DNA from: a virus
Length of the DNA stretch: 64,000 nt
Virus record (IMG/VR): IMGVR_UViG_3300035171_000016
Location: 83,761 to 147,760 of that record
Reading direction: 5' to 3' (one strand)
This document shows, piece by piece, positions 1 to 7,743 of the stretch (the first letter of the stretch is position 1; each line of letters opens with the position of its first letter). Both the position numbers and the translations under genes were made by a program. Under the pieces are notes generated by a model. The model was not told the DNA's origin. It did not search any database and was given only the letters and a program-made list of their open reading frames with translations.

Positions 1-782
1 TTTTTATATCCTACTCTATCATATACTATGGATGTTATAATATCATTTTTATAGCCAGATGTCAACGCTAATTTTCTAATCCCGTCTTCAATAAAGGTCT
101 CACCTGTTATTAAATTAGTTAGTTTCCAATAAAAAGTATTACAATTTCTATTGTTTTTTAATTTTTTTGATATTTTTTCGTTTCTCTTATTTTTGTGAGG
201 TTCTACATTATTTTTTTTATCAAAAAATGCTTGATATTTTTTTAATATTAAACCTTTAAATCTTATAGAATTTACAATTGTACAATGTTTTATTCCTAAT
301 TCTTTGGCACAGTTATTTATTGATTCAAATTCCTTTAAAAAAAAGCCTTCTTTATTATATAGAAATACTTTTTTCTTATTCTTTGCGGATTTAATATGGT
401 TTTTTATACACTCCTTATTTTTTTTAAAGTTTTCTCCGCCATCTGTTAAATTGTAACCATACTCTTTTTCGTTTGATTTAAAAAATTTTATCCAATATGT
501 TTCTCGTTTTGCAAGATTTTTTAAAGATACTTCTTCTATTATAAGAAAATCAAATTTATCAAAACCATATTTTTTAATGGCTCTATGTATCGCCATCTGA
601 CCTCGCCCATTTATTCCATGATATAAATAAGACTTAAATCTTTTACTTAAATTGGTAGTTAAGCCTACATAAACCTTTCCATTTACTAGATTAGATAATT
701 TATAAATTAAACATTTTTTATAGTATATGCCATAGGTTTTATATCTTTTTCGTTCTAAATTTTTTATTTGTAATAATGTCAT
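1..782 (-). CDS. GIY-YIG homing endonuclease (C-terminus cut by window edge)
   Basis: The frame is open from an ATG at 782 to the window edge. The N-terminal third carries a GIY-YIG catalytic module: an IYKLSNLVNGKVYVG block followed by GRGQMAIHRAIKKYGFD, typical of phage GIY-YIG nucleases of the SegA/I-TevI type. Downstream come a YNLTDGGE segment and NUMOD-like repeats expected to bind DNA. These enzymes nick or cut a DNA target and drive their own spread. It lies downstream of the primase gene on the same strand, with 47 bases between. The family is clear; the 3' end and the full domain set are outside the window. Confidence 0.85.
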   Translation of the reverse strand, partial: MTLLQIKNLERKRYKTYGIYYKKCLIYKLSNLVNGKVYVGLTTNLSKRFKSYLYHGINGRGQMAIHRAIKKYGFDKFDFLIIEEVSLKNLAKRETYWIKFFKSNEKEYGYNLTDGGENFKKNKECIKNHIKSAKNKKKVFLYNKEGFFLKEFESINNCAKELGIKHCTIVNSIRFKGLILKKYQAFFDKKNNVEPHKNKRNEKISKKLKNNRNCNTFYWKLTNLITGETFIEDGIRKLALTSGYKNDIITSIVYDRVGYK

Positions 783-829
783 ATTTATGGATACACATAA
801 ACAAATCAGAAATACATATAAATATAAAA

Positions 830-1756
830 CTAATTTTTATACCATTCTAAGATTGAATCTTTTCCCTCGGCCATTAATTGCTCATTAAAGTCTTTATATG
901 GTTTTTTAGGAAGTTTAATTTTTATTTGTTTAGAATCAAAATATTTACTTAATCTTTTATATGCTTTATTTGCAGAATTAAGGCCAGCATTATCATTATT
1001 TGTAGCAATAATTATTTTAACATCTTGAATTTTAAGAAGATAATTAATTATCGGTAGGCCGCATTCAGTTCCAAACATACAGACAGAAGTTCTTATTCCA
1101 CAGGTCAAAAATGAAATAACATCTGATATTCCTTCAACCAAAATTATTTCCTTCTTTTCTTTTATGTCTTTATTATTTAAAAATAAAGGATAAACGGTAG
1201 ATTTTGAACCTCTTAAAATCCATTTCCACTCTTTATTATTTCCATTAATATCTCTTCCGGCCAACATTGTTATTTGGTTCTTAGAGTTCAATACAGGAAA
1301 AACATATTTGCCTTTTAAAATACCCTTGTCAGAAAAAACTCCGCCTCTGGTTTCTTGTAGAACTTCCTTGCTAATTCCTCTTGATTCCCAATAATCATAA
1401 ATAGGAACCAAGCTTTTAAAAATGTCGTCGGAAAAAATCTTAATTTGTTTGATTTTAGGACTAGGCGGCGGCAAAACTATATTATTTTTTTGTAAGTATT
1501 TTTCTAAATCTTCGGTAGATAATTGGTTAGTAACCAAAGAAATTAATCGTTTAATATCAAACTTGCTACCCTCTACGAAATCCAAACAAAGATTTTCTCC
1601 CCAATAAATAGCAACGCTTTTTGGGTCTTGTCCAGAACGCCATAATGCTGCCGTATTAAGATAGTTAGAACTTTCGCTAACAGGATAGCCATGAGTTAAT
1701 AGGATATTTTTAATAGCATCCTTATTTTTAAAGGAATATTCTCCAGAATTATACAT
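830..1756 (-). CDS. DNA primase, TOPRIM (DnaG-like) catalytic protein
   Basis: A 308-residue protein with a DnaG-type TOPRIM core. IILVEGISDVISFL near residue 205 gives the conserved glutamate, and ATNNDNAG about 50 residues later gives the acidic metal-binding motif. DnaG-family primases make RNA primers for lagging-strand synthesis. There is no CHC2 zinc ribbon at the N-terminus and no helicase domain, so recognition and helicase functions must come from elsewhere. The ATG at 1756 has an A/T-rich leader without a Shine-Dalgarno sequence. It follows a small membrane-protein gene by 3 bases and shares its promoter at 1957-1985. The TOPRIM assignment is firm; the primase role is inferred from the motif arrangement and the phage context. 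Confidence 0.82.
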   Translation of the reverse strand: MYNSGEYSFKNKDAIKNILLTHGYPVSESSNYLNTAALWRSGQDPKSVAIYWGENLCLDFVEGSKFDIKRLISLVTNQLSTEDLEKYLQKNNIVLPPPSPKIKQIKIFSDDIFKSLVPIYDYWESRGISKEVLQETRGGVFSDKGILKGKYVFPVLNSKNQITMLAGRDINGNNKEWKWILRGSKSTVYPLFLNNKDIKEKKEIILVEGISDVISFLTCGIRTSVCMFGTECGLPIINYLLKIQDVKIIIATNNDNAGLNSANKAYKRLSKYFDSKQIKIKLPKKPYKDFNEQLMAEGKDSILEWYKN

Positions 1757-1759
1757 ATT

Positions 1760-1948
1760 TTAAATTACTGCTAAAAGTCTAATAGGCCAATATAAAAGAT
1801 ATACTGGTAATAATATAGAATAAAATAATATTACAACTAATGAAGGATATTTAAAAGCAGTAGACATATCAATATAAACTGATTTCATATATCGTAAATC
1901 AGCCAAAAAGGTGATAAATCCTAAAGTTAAGTAAGCCTCTATTAGCAT
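1760..1948 (-). CDS. small membrane protein, unknown function
   Basis: A 62-residue protein with two hydrophobic stretches, near residues 3-17 and 36-60, which probably form two membrane segments. It is the first gene of the minus-strand primase unit and lies 8 bases after the -10 box of the promoter at 1957-1985. I recognise no family. Small early membrane proteins of phages often act in host takeover or superinfection exclusion, but nothing here shows that. Confidence 0.55.
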   Translation of the reverse strand: MLIEAYLTLGFITFLADLRYMKSVYIDMSTAFKYPSLVVILFYSILLPVYLLYWPIRLLAVI

Positions 1949-1956
1949 AGGATATT

Positions 1957-1985
1957 AATATAAGAGTTTAACATTAAAAAGTCAA
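1957..1985 (-). promoter_or_regulatory. early sigma70-like promoter for the primase unit
   Basis: On the minus strand TTGACT (1985-1980) and TATATT (1962-1957) are separated by exactly 17 bases, and the -10 box ends 8 bases before the ATG at 1948. This matches the promoter architecture of five other early genes in the window. Confidence 0.75.
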
Positions 1986-2541
1986 GACTTTAATATCTGC
2001 GTAGCAGTTTGAGATGAAAGACCTATCTTATTTATATAATTAATTGCGTAGCAAATATAATTAAAATTATAAGAATCATTTAAAATGGCCGCGATTTGAG
2101 CTTCTTATTCTTCTTTCAGAAGAACTGTCGTTCCGACAGAATTTAAGAGTAGTATAGTTTTATTTATCTATTACGAGCGATAGCGAGTTTATAATAAAAT
2201 ATTATACTCTTTCGTGTCAAGATACAAAAACTCCATATAATTTTAGGGATATGTAAAATATATCTTTAATATTAAGAACGTGCTAAGGTCGCCTATAAGC
2301 ACTTAATTTTACTATCTGTATTCGACTGTCGTGGCTTCTATTAAGAATTTGTATTCGCCACCCTATAATAAGACATCAATATAGTCTTTATTATAAAATA
2401 TACCTTAAATTAATAGTATTGGTTATCAGCTATTAATAGTATATAATCTTTTTGTTTGTTTAAAGTCTCCCCTTCTCTTTCCGCGAGCGGCGAGTTAAAT
2501 TTCCACCTTTCGGCGTTTCTTATGTTATGGGTCAAGACTCC
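1986..2541. other. hairpin-rich non-coding region
   Basis: About 560 bases with no convincing gene on either strand. Several GC-rich inverted repeats stand out of the AT background: CTGC-GTA-GCAG (1997-2007); TTGC-GTA-GCAA (2044-2054); a tandem hairpin at 2108-2139; GTGCT/AGCAC (about 2280-2302); GTGGC/GCCAC (about 2331-2361); and CCGCGAGCGG near 2480. Near 2502-2513 the minus strand reads CGCC-GAAA-GGTG, a GNRA-type tetraloop hairpin. I could not fold a tRNA. It could be a structured RNA, an origin or a recombination target; none is shown. Confidence 0.5.
2108..2139. repeat. two abutting perfect hairpins with identical TTC loops
   Basis: TTCTTCT-TTC-AGAAGAA (2108-2124) is followed with no gap by CTGTCG-TTC-CGACAG (2125-2139). 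Both stems are perfect (7 and 6 bp) and both loops are TTC. Neither is followed by a U run, so this is not an obvious terminator. Confidence 0.7.
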
Positions 2542-3006
2542 CTATTCTTTAATTTTAATAGAGTCAGATTTACTTATTTCGTTTTTTAGAAAATTTATAC
2601 GATTTAAAAGATTATTTTTCTTTTTTATATTTTTAGTACATACCTTATTAAGCTCTAAAAGAGCCGAAAGTCTTAATTTAGATAATTCTAACGGACTTAT
2701 TTTATTATTGTTACTAATTGATATAGTATCTTTTTTAAGTGTATTTATTTGTTTTTTGTTTAAAAATGGCTCGGAACCATATATAGAAATAGCTTTATGT
2801 GTAGATTTATGACATTTAAAACATAAAACAATTAAATCATCCATAGATGTTTTATACCAATTTTTATTATAAACTTTATGATGACAATTTAAGTTCTCGG
2901 TAGAGCGGCAATATTCGCATTTATTTCCAACCGAAAACTTCTTTTTTATCGAAAGGTTTTTCCAAAAACCGCTTTCTAAAAAAGCTCTGTAATTATTATT
3001 AGACAT
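2542..3006 (-). CDS. HNH endonuclease
   Basis: A 154-residue protein. The HNH/zinc module lies at residues 30-70: CEYC, then NLNCHHKVYNKN with the catalytic histidine pair, then LCFKCHKSTH with the second Cys pair and final histidine. HNH nucleases make single- or double-strand cuts; free-standing phage copies are usually mobile homing enzymes. The C-terminal half is lysine/asparagine-rich without a recognisable fold. It has its own promoter at 3021-3049 and is followed by the hairpin-rich region at 1986-2541. I see no interrupted exons beside it, so it is probably free-standing. Confidence 0.85.
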   Translation of the reverse strand: MSNNNYRAFLESGFWKNLSIKKKFSVGNKCEYCRSTENLNCHHKVYNKNWYKTSMDDLIVLCFKCHKSTHKAISIYGSEPFLNKKQINTLKKDTISISNNNKISPLELSKLRLSALLELNKVCTKNIKKKNNLLNRINFLKNEISKSDSIKIKE

Positions 3007-3020
3007 AAATTATTGCTATA

Positions 3021-3049
3021 ATATTAGAATCATTTAAACAAAAAGTCAA
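3021..3049 (-). promoter_or_regulatory. early promoter for the HNH gene
   Basis: On the minus strand TTGACT (3049-3044), a 17-base spacer and TAATAT (3026-3021). The -10 ends 14 bases before the ATG at 3006, longer than at the other early promoters. It is divergent from the promoter at 3073-3101. Confidence 0.7.
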
Positions 3050-3072
3050 CATCTTTTTAATTAATTTTATTC

Positions 3073-3101
3073 TTGACTTAATATCATATATAACATATAC
3101 T
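3073..3101 (+). promoter_or_regulatory. early sigma70-like promoter, start of the plus-strand early region
   Basis: TTGACT (3073-3078), 17 bases, TATACT (3096-3101). The -10 ends only 7 bases before the ATG at 3109, so the predicted transcription start is at or next to the start codon. Confidence 0.8.
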
Positions 3102-3108
3102 TATATCA

Positions 3109-3300
3109 ATGCCTAAAATATTGACTATCTTAGTGGATAAAATAAATCCAGAGCCAACAATAGAAGAAATGAAGGCTTTTGGTGTAAGATTTGATAGAAT
3201 TAGCTGGAATAAGCTAACTGGTAATAAGGAATTTATGAAAGTTTTTCCTAAAAATCTAAAACTAGCAGAGAAATTAGTTAATAATATATTAAATAATTAA
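3109..3300 (+). CDS. hypothetical early protein, 63 aa
   Basis: First gene of the plus-strand early region, directly behind a strong promoter. The 63-residue product is basic and helical at its C-terminus, with no motif I recognise. Its place as promoter-proximal leader gene fits an early host-takeover role, but that is position only. Confidence 0.6.
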   Translation: MPKILTILVDKINPEPTIEEMKAFGVRFDRISWNKLTGNKEFMKVFPKNLKLAEKLVNNILNN

Positions 3301-3322
3301 TTAATTAACTATAATATTAAAT

Positions 3323-3775
3323 ATGTCAATAATTGAAGCTCAATCTATTTTAACAGGCTGGTTCGTAAAGCATGACTCGATTAATAATGAACAATTTATC
3401 TCTATCGCTCCGAAAAAGACATTACCGAATGAGGCTGAGGCCGCGTTTTCGTTTGCTCTACAAGAATTTGAAAATAAAGGAATTGTCGGAAAGTTTATTG
3501 GTGTCAACGACAAGGGTAACTCATTATTTACTTGGTGTCTTAGGAGGCCCTTAATTCTCAATAGCCAAACATTAGTAATTAATGGACAAACGGCCCTATC
3601 AATAAGTAATTGTGTTAATTCATTTTACGAATCAATGGGTGATAAAGAAAATTTCTGCAATCCTTTGGAAATATGTCAAAACGATATAGATATTTTACTA
3701 GAAATAACCTCGCTTTTATCTGAACAAAATTTAGAAAAAAATAATAATAAAGAAAATATTAAAACTAATAATTAA
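3323..3775 (+). CDS. hypothetical early protein, 150 aa
   Basis: A soluble 150-residue protein with mixed alpha/beta composition and a polar Asn/Lys-rich tail. No family recognised. A TATAAT box (3310-3315) ends 7 bases before the ATG, the spacing seen at the early promoters, but no TTGAC-type -35 lies 17 bases upstream, so an extra start here is only possible. It sits between the leader gene and the dNMP kinase on one strand. Confidence 0.6.
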   Translation: MSIIEAQSILTGWFVKHDSINNEQFISIAPKKTLPNEAEAAFSFALQEFENKGIVGKFIGVNDKGNSLFTWCLRRPLILNSQTLVINGQTALSISNCVNSFYESMGDKENFCNPLEICQNDIDILLEITSLLSEQNLEKNNNKENIKTNN

Positions 3776-3793
3776 TTATAAATTGTAAACTAT

Positions 3794-4396
3794 ATGAGAA
3801 AAACTAATTTAATAGCATTATCATCAGCGGCAACCGGAGGAAAAGATACTCTGTATAATATTTTAGAAAAAATATTTAAACAATATAGTATTACATCCGA
3901 TAGGCTTGCTCTTGCTGACCCTCTTAAATCAGAGATAAATAGCTTCACGCAAGCTCAATATAATATTAGTGCATTTACTAAAGACCCCAAGGAAAAAGAG
4001 TTAATTAGACCGTTAATGGTTATTCATGGAAAAATTAAAAGAACTCAAACTAGTGGCAAATATTTTACCTCTTTAGCTCAGGAAAGATTAAATAGTAATA
4101 TTACTGATAATATATTAACAATTGTTACAGATATAAGATATTCCTCTTATTCTGAGGACGAACTTTATTGGTTGAAAAGTAATAATGGTATTTTAATACA
4201 TATCGAAAGAATAAATGTTGACGGCCAAATAATTGAGCCCGCTAACATTGATGAAAAAGAAAATGACCCTAAAATTAAATCAGCCGCCGATTACCATTTA
4301 CGCTGGCCAACTACAGACAATGAACAATTAAGAGAAGATTTTGTCAAAACACAACTTAAAGACTTAATTGAAAAAATTATCAATGAAAAAAATTAA
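3794..4396 (+). CDS. deoxynucleoside monophosphate kinase-like protein
   Basis: A 200-residue P-loop protein. SSAATGGKDTLY at residues 10-21 matches the GxxGxGKDT phosphate-binding loop of phage dNMP kinases (T4 gp1 type), and IVTDIRY near residue 113 matches the DxR block of that family. The expected reaction is ATP-dependent phosphorylation of dNMPs, including modified ones, to dNDPs. Phages with modified DNA bases often carry such kinases, which fits the base glycosyltransferase candidates at 19377-21022. Its end overlaps the next gene's ATG by 14 bases, suggesting coupled translation. Confidence 0.7.
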   Translation: MRKTNLIALSSAATGGKDTLYNILEKIFKQYSITSDRLALADPLKSEINSFTQAQYNISAFTKDPKEKELIRPLMVIHGKIKRTQTSGKYFTSLAQERLNSNITDNILTIVTDIRYSSYSEDELYWLKSNNGILIHIERINVDGQIIEPANIDEKENDPKIKSAADYHLRWPTTDNEQLREDFVKTQLKDLIEKIINEKN

Positions 4397-4994
4397 CTTT
4401 TCTAAATTAACGGAAAATCAATTAGTTAATAGAGTTCAGAATAAATGCTGTAACGATTCTATGCTAGAGTTGATTAACAGGCATACTAAATTGGTATGCT
4501 CTGTAATTCATCGCTTTTCTAGAAGAAATATTCATATAAAGATTAACGACCTACTTGACGACCAATATTTAATTTTTGATGATGCTGTTAAAACATTTAA
4601 TGTTAGAAAAAAAACTAAATTTACATCTTGGCTCTACGCAAGAACAAGATTTTGGATATTAAATAATCACAAAAATGAGGATAAATTGATTCATTTAGAA
4701 AATCAAGATATAGAAGATATTTTTAATAAAAATGAAAAATTTTATCATTCAAATGATTCTATGATTGAAAACAATAAATATATTTTTAATATTTTAGGTC
4801 AAGTTAAAGATAAGAGAATTATTGATATTTTTAAAATTAGATATTTTAATGATGCTGGAAAGTCTAAAACCCCTTGGAAGGAAATTGCTAATAAGTTTAA
4901 TTTAAGCATTACAAGAGTAATTTCTCTACATGAAGAGGGAAGAAAGATACTTTTAGATAAATTTAACAGTAAAAATAAAATGGATGTCCTATAA
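4383..4994 (+). CDS. sigma70-family RNA polymerase sigma factor
   Basis: A 203-residue protein with sigma region 2 in the first half: LINRHTKLVCSVIHRFSRR, then DLLDD, then FDDAVKTFNVRKKTKFTSWL with Arg/Trp residues like those that melt the -10 box. A region 4 helix-turn-helix follows near the C-terminus (TPWKEIANKFNLSITRVISL). Region 1.1 and a full region 3 are missing, as in short phage or ECF-like factors. It should redirect host RNA polymerase to phage promoters. I chose the ATG at 4383; an upstream TTG at 4368 is possible but lies deeper inside the kinase gene. A second sigma-like gene lies at 26429. Confidence 0.75.
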   Translation: MKKINFSKLTENQLVNRVQNKCCNDSMLELINRHTKLVCSVIHRFSRRNIHIKINDLLDDQYLIFDDAVKTFNVRKKTKFTSWLYARTRFWILNNHKNEDKLIHLENQDIEDIFNKNEKFYHSNDSMIENNKYIFNILGQVKDKRIIDIFKIRYFNDAGKSKTPWKEIANKFNLSITRVISLHEEGRKILLDKFNSKNKMDVL

Positions 4995-5010
4995 TATATA
5001 AAATAAACAT

Positions 5011-5271
5011 ATGCCAGACTTTGAACAATCACCAGTAAACAAACCCCAATATCAAAAATCTAATAGAAATCCAGAATCAGTTGGAGCTTGTTGGATTAAA
5101 CAAAACGGTAATGGAATTGATTACCTTTCAATGAAGATAGAGCTTAAAAACGGAGAGGTATTAAATATTAAAGGATTTCTAAATTCTGAAAAAGTTACCG
5201 GAGACGCAAAGCCAGAATATATCCTTTATCCAAGCAAGGGAATAGTAAAAGAAAGAAATGGAAACAAGTAA
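5011..5271 (+). CDS. hypothetical protein, 86 aa (weakly DUF736-like)
   Basis: A small beta-rich protein. The stretch GACWIKQNGNGIDYLSMKI recalls DUF736-like phage and plasmid proteins, which share a GAxW..G..Y.S(V/M)K pattern, but I hold the match as weak. A TATAAT lies about 15 bases upstream without a clear -35. It is followed one base later by the next ATG, so it is part of an operon. Confidence 0.55.
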   Translation: MPDFEQSPVNKPQYQKSNRNPESVGACWIKQNGNGIDYLSMKIELKNGEVLNIKGFLNSEKVTGDAKPEYILYPSKGIVKERNGNK

Positions 5272-5272
5272 T

Positions 5273-5485
5273 ATGACACCAGAAAATTTCTGCTATTGGC
5301 TACAAGGATGGATAGAGTTAAATAAAACCTCTAATAAAAATGCCAAAGCTTCAAAAGAAACATTAGAAATGATTGAAAATCATTTAAAGTTAGTTTTTTC
5401 TAATGTAACAGAATTTAAACCAATTCCCGTCTCTAATAACGGAATCCAACCAACTAGAGACGGAGTTCCCCAGTTATATTGTTAA
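5273..5485 (+). CDS. conserved phage protein of the MTPENFCYWLQG type
   Basis: A 70-residue protein beginning MTPENFCYWLQGWIEL, a pattern I recognise from many unrelated phages, always of unknown function. I prefer the ATG at 5273, one base after the preceding stop, over the in-frame ATG at 5258: the conserved family begins at MTPE, and the stop-AT-ATG layout recurs in this phage. Likely a small early accessory protein. Confidence 0.65.
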   Translation: MTPENFCYWLQGWIELNKTSNKNAKASKETLEMIENHLKLVFSNVTEFKPIPVSNNGIQPTRDGVPQLYC

Positions 5486-5487
5486 AT

Positions 5488-6576
5488 ATGAATTATACAT
5501 TTAATGTTCCCATAAATAATCTTTCATTCGGCTCTGTTTCTCTAAATATTCTTAGAGAATCATACGCAGCCGGTCACTCTCCATGTATTATTCCTATTGG
5601 TGGTCAGGTGGATATTTCTGCCCAAAAAGAAGATAAAGATTTTTTTAACTGGCTCCAATCATGTTTAAATAAAGGATTAAAATCTCATAAGAGAAGCTTT
5701 CCGGTATTAAAATTGTGGCATCTTTCGGGCGGCATAGAATCACTAAGTAATAAACAAGTATTATATACTTTCCATGAACTAGATGGCGTTACGCCAGAAG
5801 AAATTAATGCCGTACAAAATAATCATAAAGTATTATTTGCCTGCGATTATAACACAAATACGTTTAAAGACTACGGATGTACAAATGTAGAAACGGTTCC
5901 GCTTGGATTTGATAATATAAATTTTTATAACACTAATAAAGAATATTTTAATGATGGCAGAATATCATTTTTTATTGGCGGTAAGTGGGAGCCGGTAAGA
6001 AAACGTACAGATAAAGTTATTCAAGCTTGGATTAAAAAATTTGGAAATAATAAAAAATATTTCTTAAACTGTGCCATTCAAAATAATTTTGTAAATCCAG
6101 AACAGCATAACCAAATATATTCAAATATTACTAAAGGACAAAGATATGGAAACGTACAGTTTTTAGGATTTATGCCTAGAAATGATATTTATAATGATTT
6201 TATTAATTCTCACGAAATAGTACTAGGATTAGGAACAGAGTCTTGGGGCATTCCAGAATTTACAGCCACAGCATTAGGCAAGCATTCGATTATATCAAAT
6301 TATGCAGGACATAAACAATGGGCTAATAACGATAATTCTGTATTAGTTAATCCTTGTGCTAAAATTCCGGCATATGATAATATGTTTTTTCATCCTAATC
6401 AACCATTTAATCAGGGGAGTGTCTACGATTTTAACGAGGACGAATTAGTTAATGCTTTTGAATTAGCTATAAAGCGTGTTGAGGCCAATAAAGTTAATAT
6501 TGCCGGATTAGAACTACAAAAAGAATTTACCTATAAAAAAACCTTTGATAAAATATATCAATTATTAAGCGAATAA
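5488..6576 (+). CDS. glycosyltransferase, GT4-like (GT-B fold)
   Basis: A 362-residue protein with the layout of a retaining GT-B glycosyltransferase. The C-terminal nucleotide-sugar half includes ISFFIGGKWEPVRKRTD near residue 165, a central VQFLGFMPRNDIYNDF strand-helix unit, and TESWGIPEFTATALGK, which resembles the GT4 E-x7-E donor-binding motif. The N-terminal half has no signal peptide, so it is cytoplasmic. The ATG at 5488 is preferred over a TTG at 5479 that overlaps the previous stop. The acceptor is unknown: phage DNA, a virion protein or a host surface glycan are all possible. Confidence 0.7.
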   Translation: MNYTFNVPINNLSFGSVSLNILRESYAAGHSPCIIPIGGQVDISAQKEDKDFFNWLQSCLNKGLKSHKRSFPVLKLWHLSGGIESLSNKQVLYTFHELDGVTPEEINAVQNNHKVLFACDYNTNTFKDYGCTNVETVPLGFDNINFYNTNKEYFNDGRISFFIGGKWEPVRKRTDKVIQAWIKKFGNNKKYFLNCAIQNNFVNPEQHNQIYSNITKGQRYGNVQFLGFMPRNDIYNDFINSHEIVLGLGTESWGIPEFTATALGKHSIISNYAGHKQWANNDNSVLVNPCAKIPAYDNMFFHPNQPFNQGSVYDFNEDELVNAFELAIKRVEANKVNIAGLELQKEFTYKKTFDKIYQLLSE

Positions 6577-6577
6577 C

Positions 6578-6760
6578 ATGAATAATGACAAAACAATATA
6601 TTGTATTTGTGAAGATTGGCCAATTCAAAGTAAAATTATTGATAGTTTTATAGTTTTACAAGCGGTTCGTTCTGGGCAATACGATTTATATACTAAAAAG
6701 GGCGGAAAAGAATTTATATTTTGTCCGTTTTGTGGGTATAAACTAAAAAAGAATAAATAA
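6578..6760 (+). CDS. small zinc-ribbon protein
   Basis: A 60-residue protein with Cys pairs at both ends, CIC near residue 9 and CPFCGYK near residue 49, suggesting a zinc ribbon that bridges the chain. Its ATG lies one base after the glycosyltransferase stop. No specific family recognised; small phage zinc ribbons commonly bind nucleic acid or RNA polymerase. Confidence 0.55.
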   Translation: MNNDKTIYCICEDWPIQSKIIDSFIVLQAVRSGQYDLYTKKGGKEFIFCPFCGYKLKKNK

Positions 6761-6770
6761 TTAAATAAAT

Positions 6771-7010
6771 ATGAAAACCAATAAAAATTACATATTAAGA
6801 ACTGGTTTAGCATTAACATCTAGTAAAAGATTTCCTAAAAACTTAGAGTTGTCACAATTTGAATTAGATGGCACAGAAAAAGAAATATTTTATAAAATTA
6901 TGAGAAATACCGCTGCTGTATTTGCGGCACATTACTCAAATATTAACAACACAGATATAAATATAGAAATAAAAAAACTTATTAAAAAGTATAATATTAA
7001 AAATAAATAA
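6771..7010 (+). CDS. hypothetical protein, 79 aa
   Basis: A basic, mostly helical 79-residue protein with no recognised motif, tightly spaced in the early plus-strand operon (10 bases after one gene, one base before the next). Confidence 0.5.
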   Translation: MKTNKNYILRTGLALTSSKRFPKNLELSQFELDGTEKEIFYKIMRNTAAVFAAHYSNINNTDINIEIKKLIKKYNIKNK

Positions 7011-7011
7011 T

Positions 7012-7215
7012 ATGAAAATTAAAATTGAATCGGCCTGCGACGGAAAAGAGCTTATTGAAGATTTTATTAATAAATTAAAATCTAATAATATAGAAGCCCC
7101 TTGGAAAGAGGGTGCTGACCTACCTATTGGCGTTAGAATTATTGTTAAAAATAAAAACGACCAAGAAATAGAGATTAGTCCCGATAAATTAAAAATTGTA
7201 TTTAATAAAGGGTAA
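7012..7215 (+). CDS. hypothetical protein, 67 aa
   Basis: A 67-residue alpha/beta protein (KIKIESACDGKELIEDF at the N-terminus, IGVRIIVKNKNDQEIEI strands after). No family recognised. The stop-AT-ATG junction with the preceding gene supports it as a real operon member. Confidence 0.5.
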   Translation: MKIKIESACDGKELIEDFINKLKSNNIEAPWKEGADLPIGVRIIVKNKNDQEIEISPDKLKIVFNKG

Positions 7216-7237
7216 CCATTTATAAAGAAGATATATA

Positions 7238-7642
7238 ATGCCATACTACGATTTTCTAAATCATAAAACCGGAGAAATTAAAACTTTATTCTTTGGAATG
7301 AATGAAGATAAAATTTATGTTGATTCTGACGGATATGAATGGAAACGACAGTTTTCAGTTCCAATGGCGGCGATTGATACTCAAAATGACGCCTTTGATG
7401 ATAAAAAAAATCTAGAAAAAATTAAAAACACAAAAGGCTCTCTTGGAGATATTCTAGATTATTCAAAAGAACAGAGTATTAAAAGAGAAGAAAAGCTTGG
7501 AACTACAGACCCTAAAAAACAGGCTTACTATGATAAATATGCAGCGGACAGAAATGGTAAAAGACACCTTAATGAAAAAAAAGAAAAACTTGAGAAAACA
7601 ATAAAAGAAGTAACAATTAAATATAACAAAAGAAACAAATAA
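7238..7642 (+). CDS. FmdB-like small phage protein lacking the zinc cysteines
   Basis: A 134-residue protein. The first 45 residues (PYYDFLNHKTGEIKTLFF, then YEWKRQFSVP) resemble the FmdB/zinc-ribbon-like proteins common in phages that start MPxYDF..GE. Cysteines are absent, so metal binding is unlikely. The C-terminal two thirds is charged, lysine-rich and probably coiled-coil. It is the last gene before the strong terminator at 7665-7710, so it closes the first early operon. Function unknown. Confidence 0.55.
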   Translation: MPYYDFLNHKTGEIKTLFFGMNEDKIYVDSDGYEWKRQFSVPMAAIDTQNDAFDDKKNLEKIKNTKGSLGDILDYSKEQSIKREEKLGTTDPKKQAYYDKYAADRNGKRHLNEKKEKLEKTIKEVTIKYNKRNK

Positions 7643-7664
7643 TCTTTTCAGTACACTTGAAAAT

Positions 7665-7710
7665 ATCTGTTAATAACTTTTTTTAGTTTTTAGCAGATTT
7701 TTATTTTATT
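7665..7710 (+). terminator. strong intrinsic terminator
   Basis: A 14-position stem (7665-7678 with 7685-7698) has 12 Watson-Crick pairs, one G-T wobble and one mismatch. It encloses a six-T loop and is followed by TTTTATTTTATTT. It separates the early operon ending at 7642 from the ribonucleotide reductase gene, which has its own weak promoter at 7709-7737. Confidence 0.85.
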
Positions 7711-7737
7711 TAAACTTGTTTAGATGTATACTAATAT
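7709..7737 (+). promoter_or_regulatory. possible weak early promoter for nrdJ
   Basis: TAATAT (7732-7737) ends 6 bases before the ATG at 7744, as at the strong early promoters. Seventeen bases upstream is TTTAAA, a poor -35. The terminator just before makes an independent promoter likely. Confidence 0.5.
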
Positions 7738-7743
7738 CCTATT

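Noticed and set aside
1986-2541. tRNA genes in the long non-coding region
   Set aside because: No cloverleaf with a proper T arm and anticodon arm could be folded on either strand.
2456-2812. Plus-strand reading frame opposite the HNH gene
   Set aside because: It is antisense to a gene with clear HNH motifs, and its translation has no recognisable features.
1986-3006. HNH gene plus structured region as a group I intron
   Set aside because: Weak P7/P8-like pairings can be drawn on the minus strand, but there is no upstream exon on that strand and no interrupted gene to restore.
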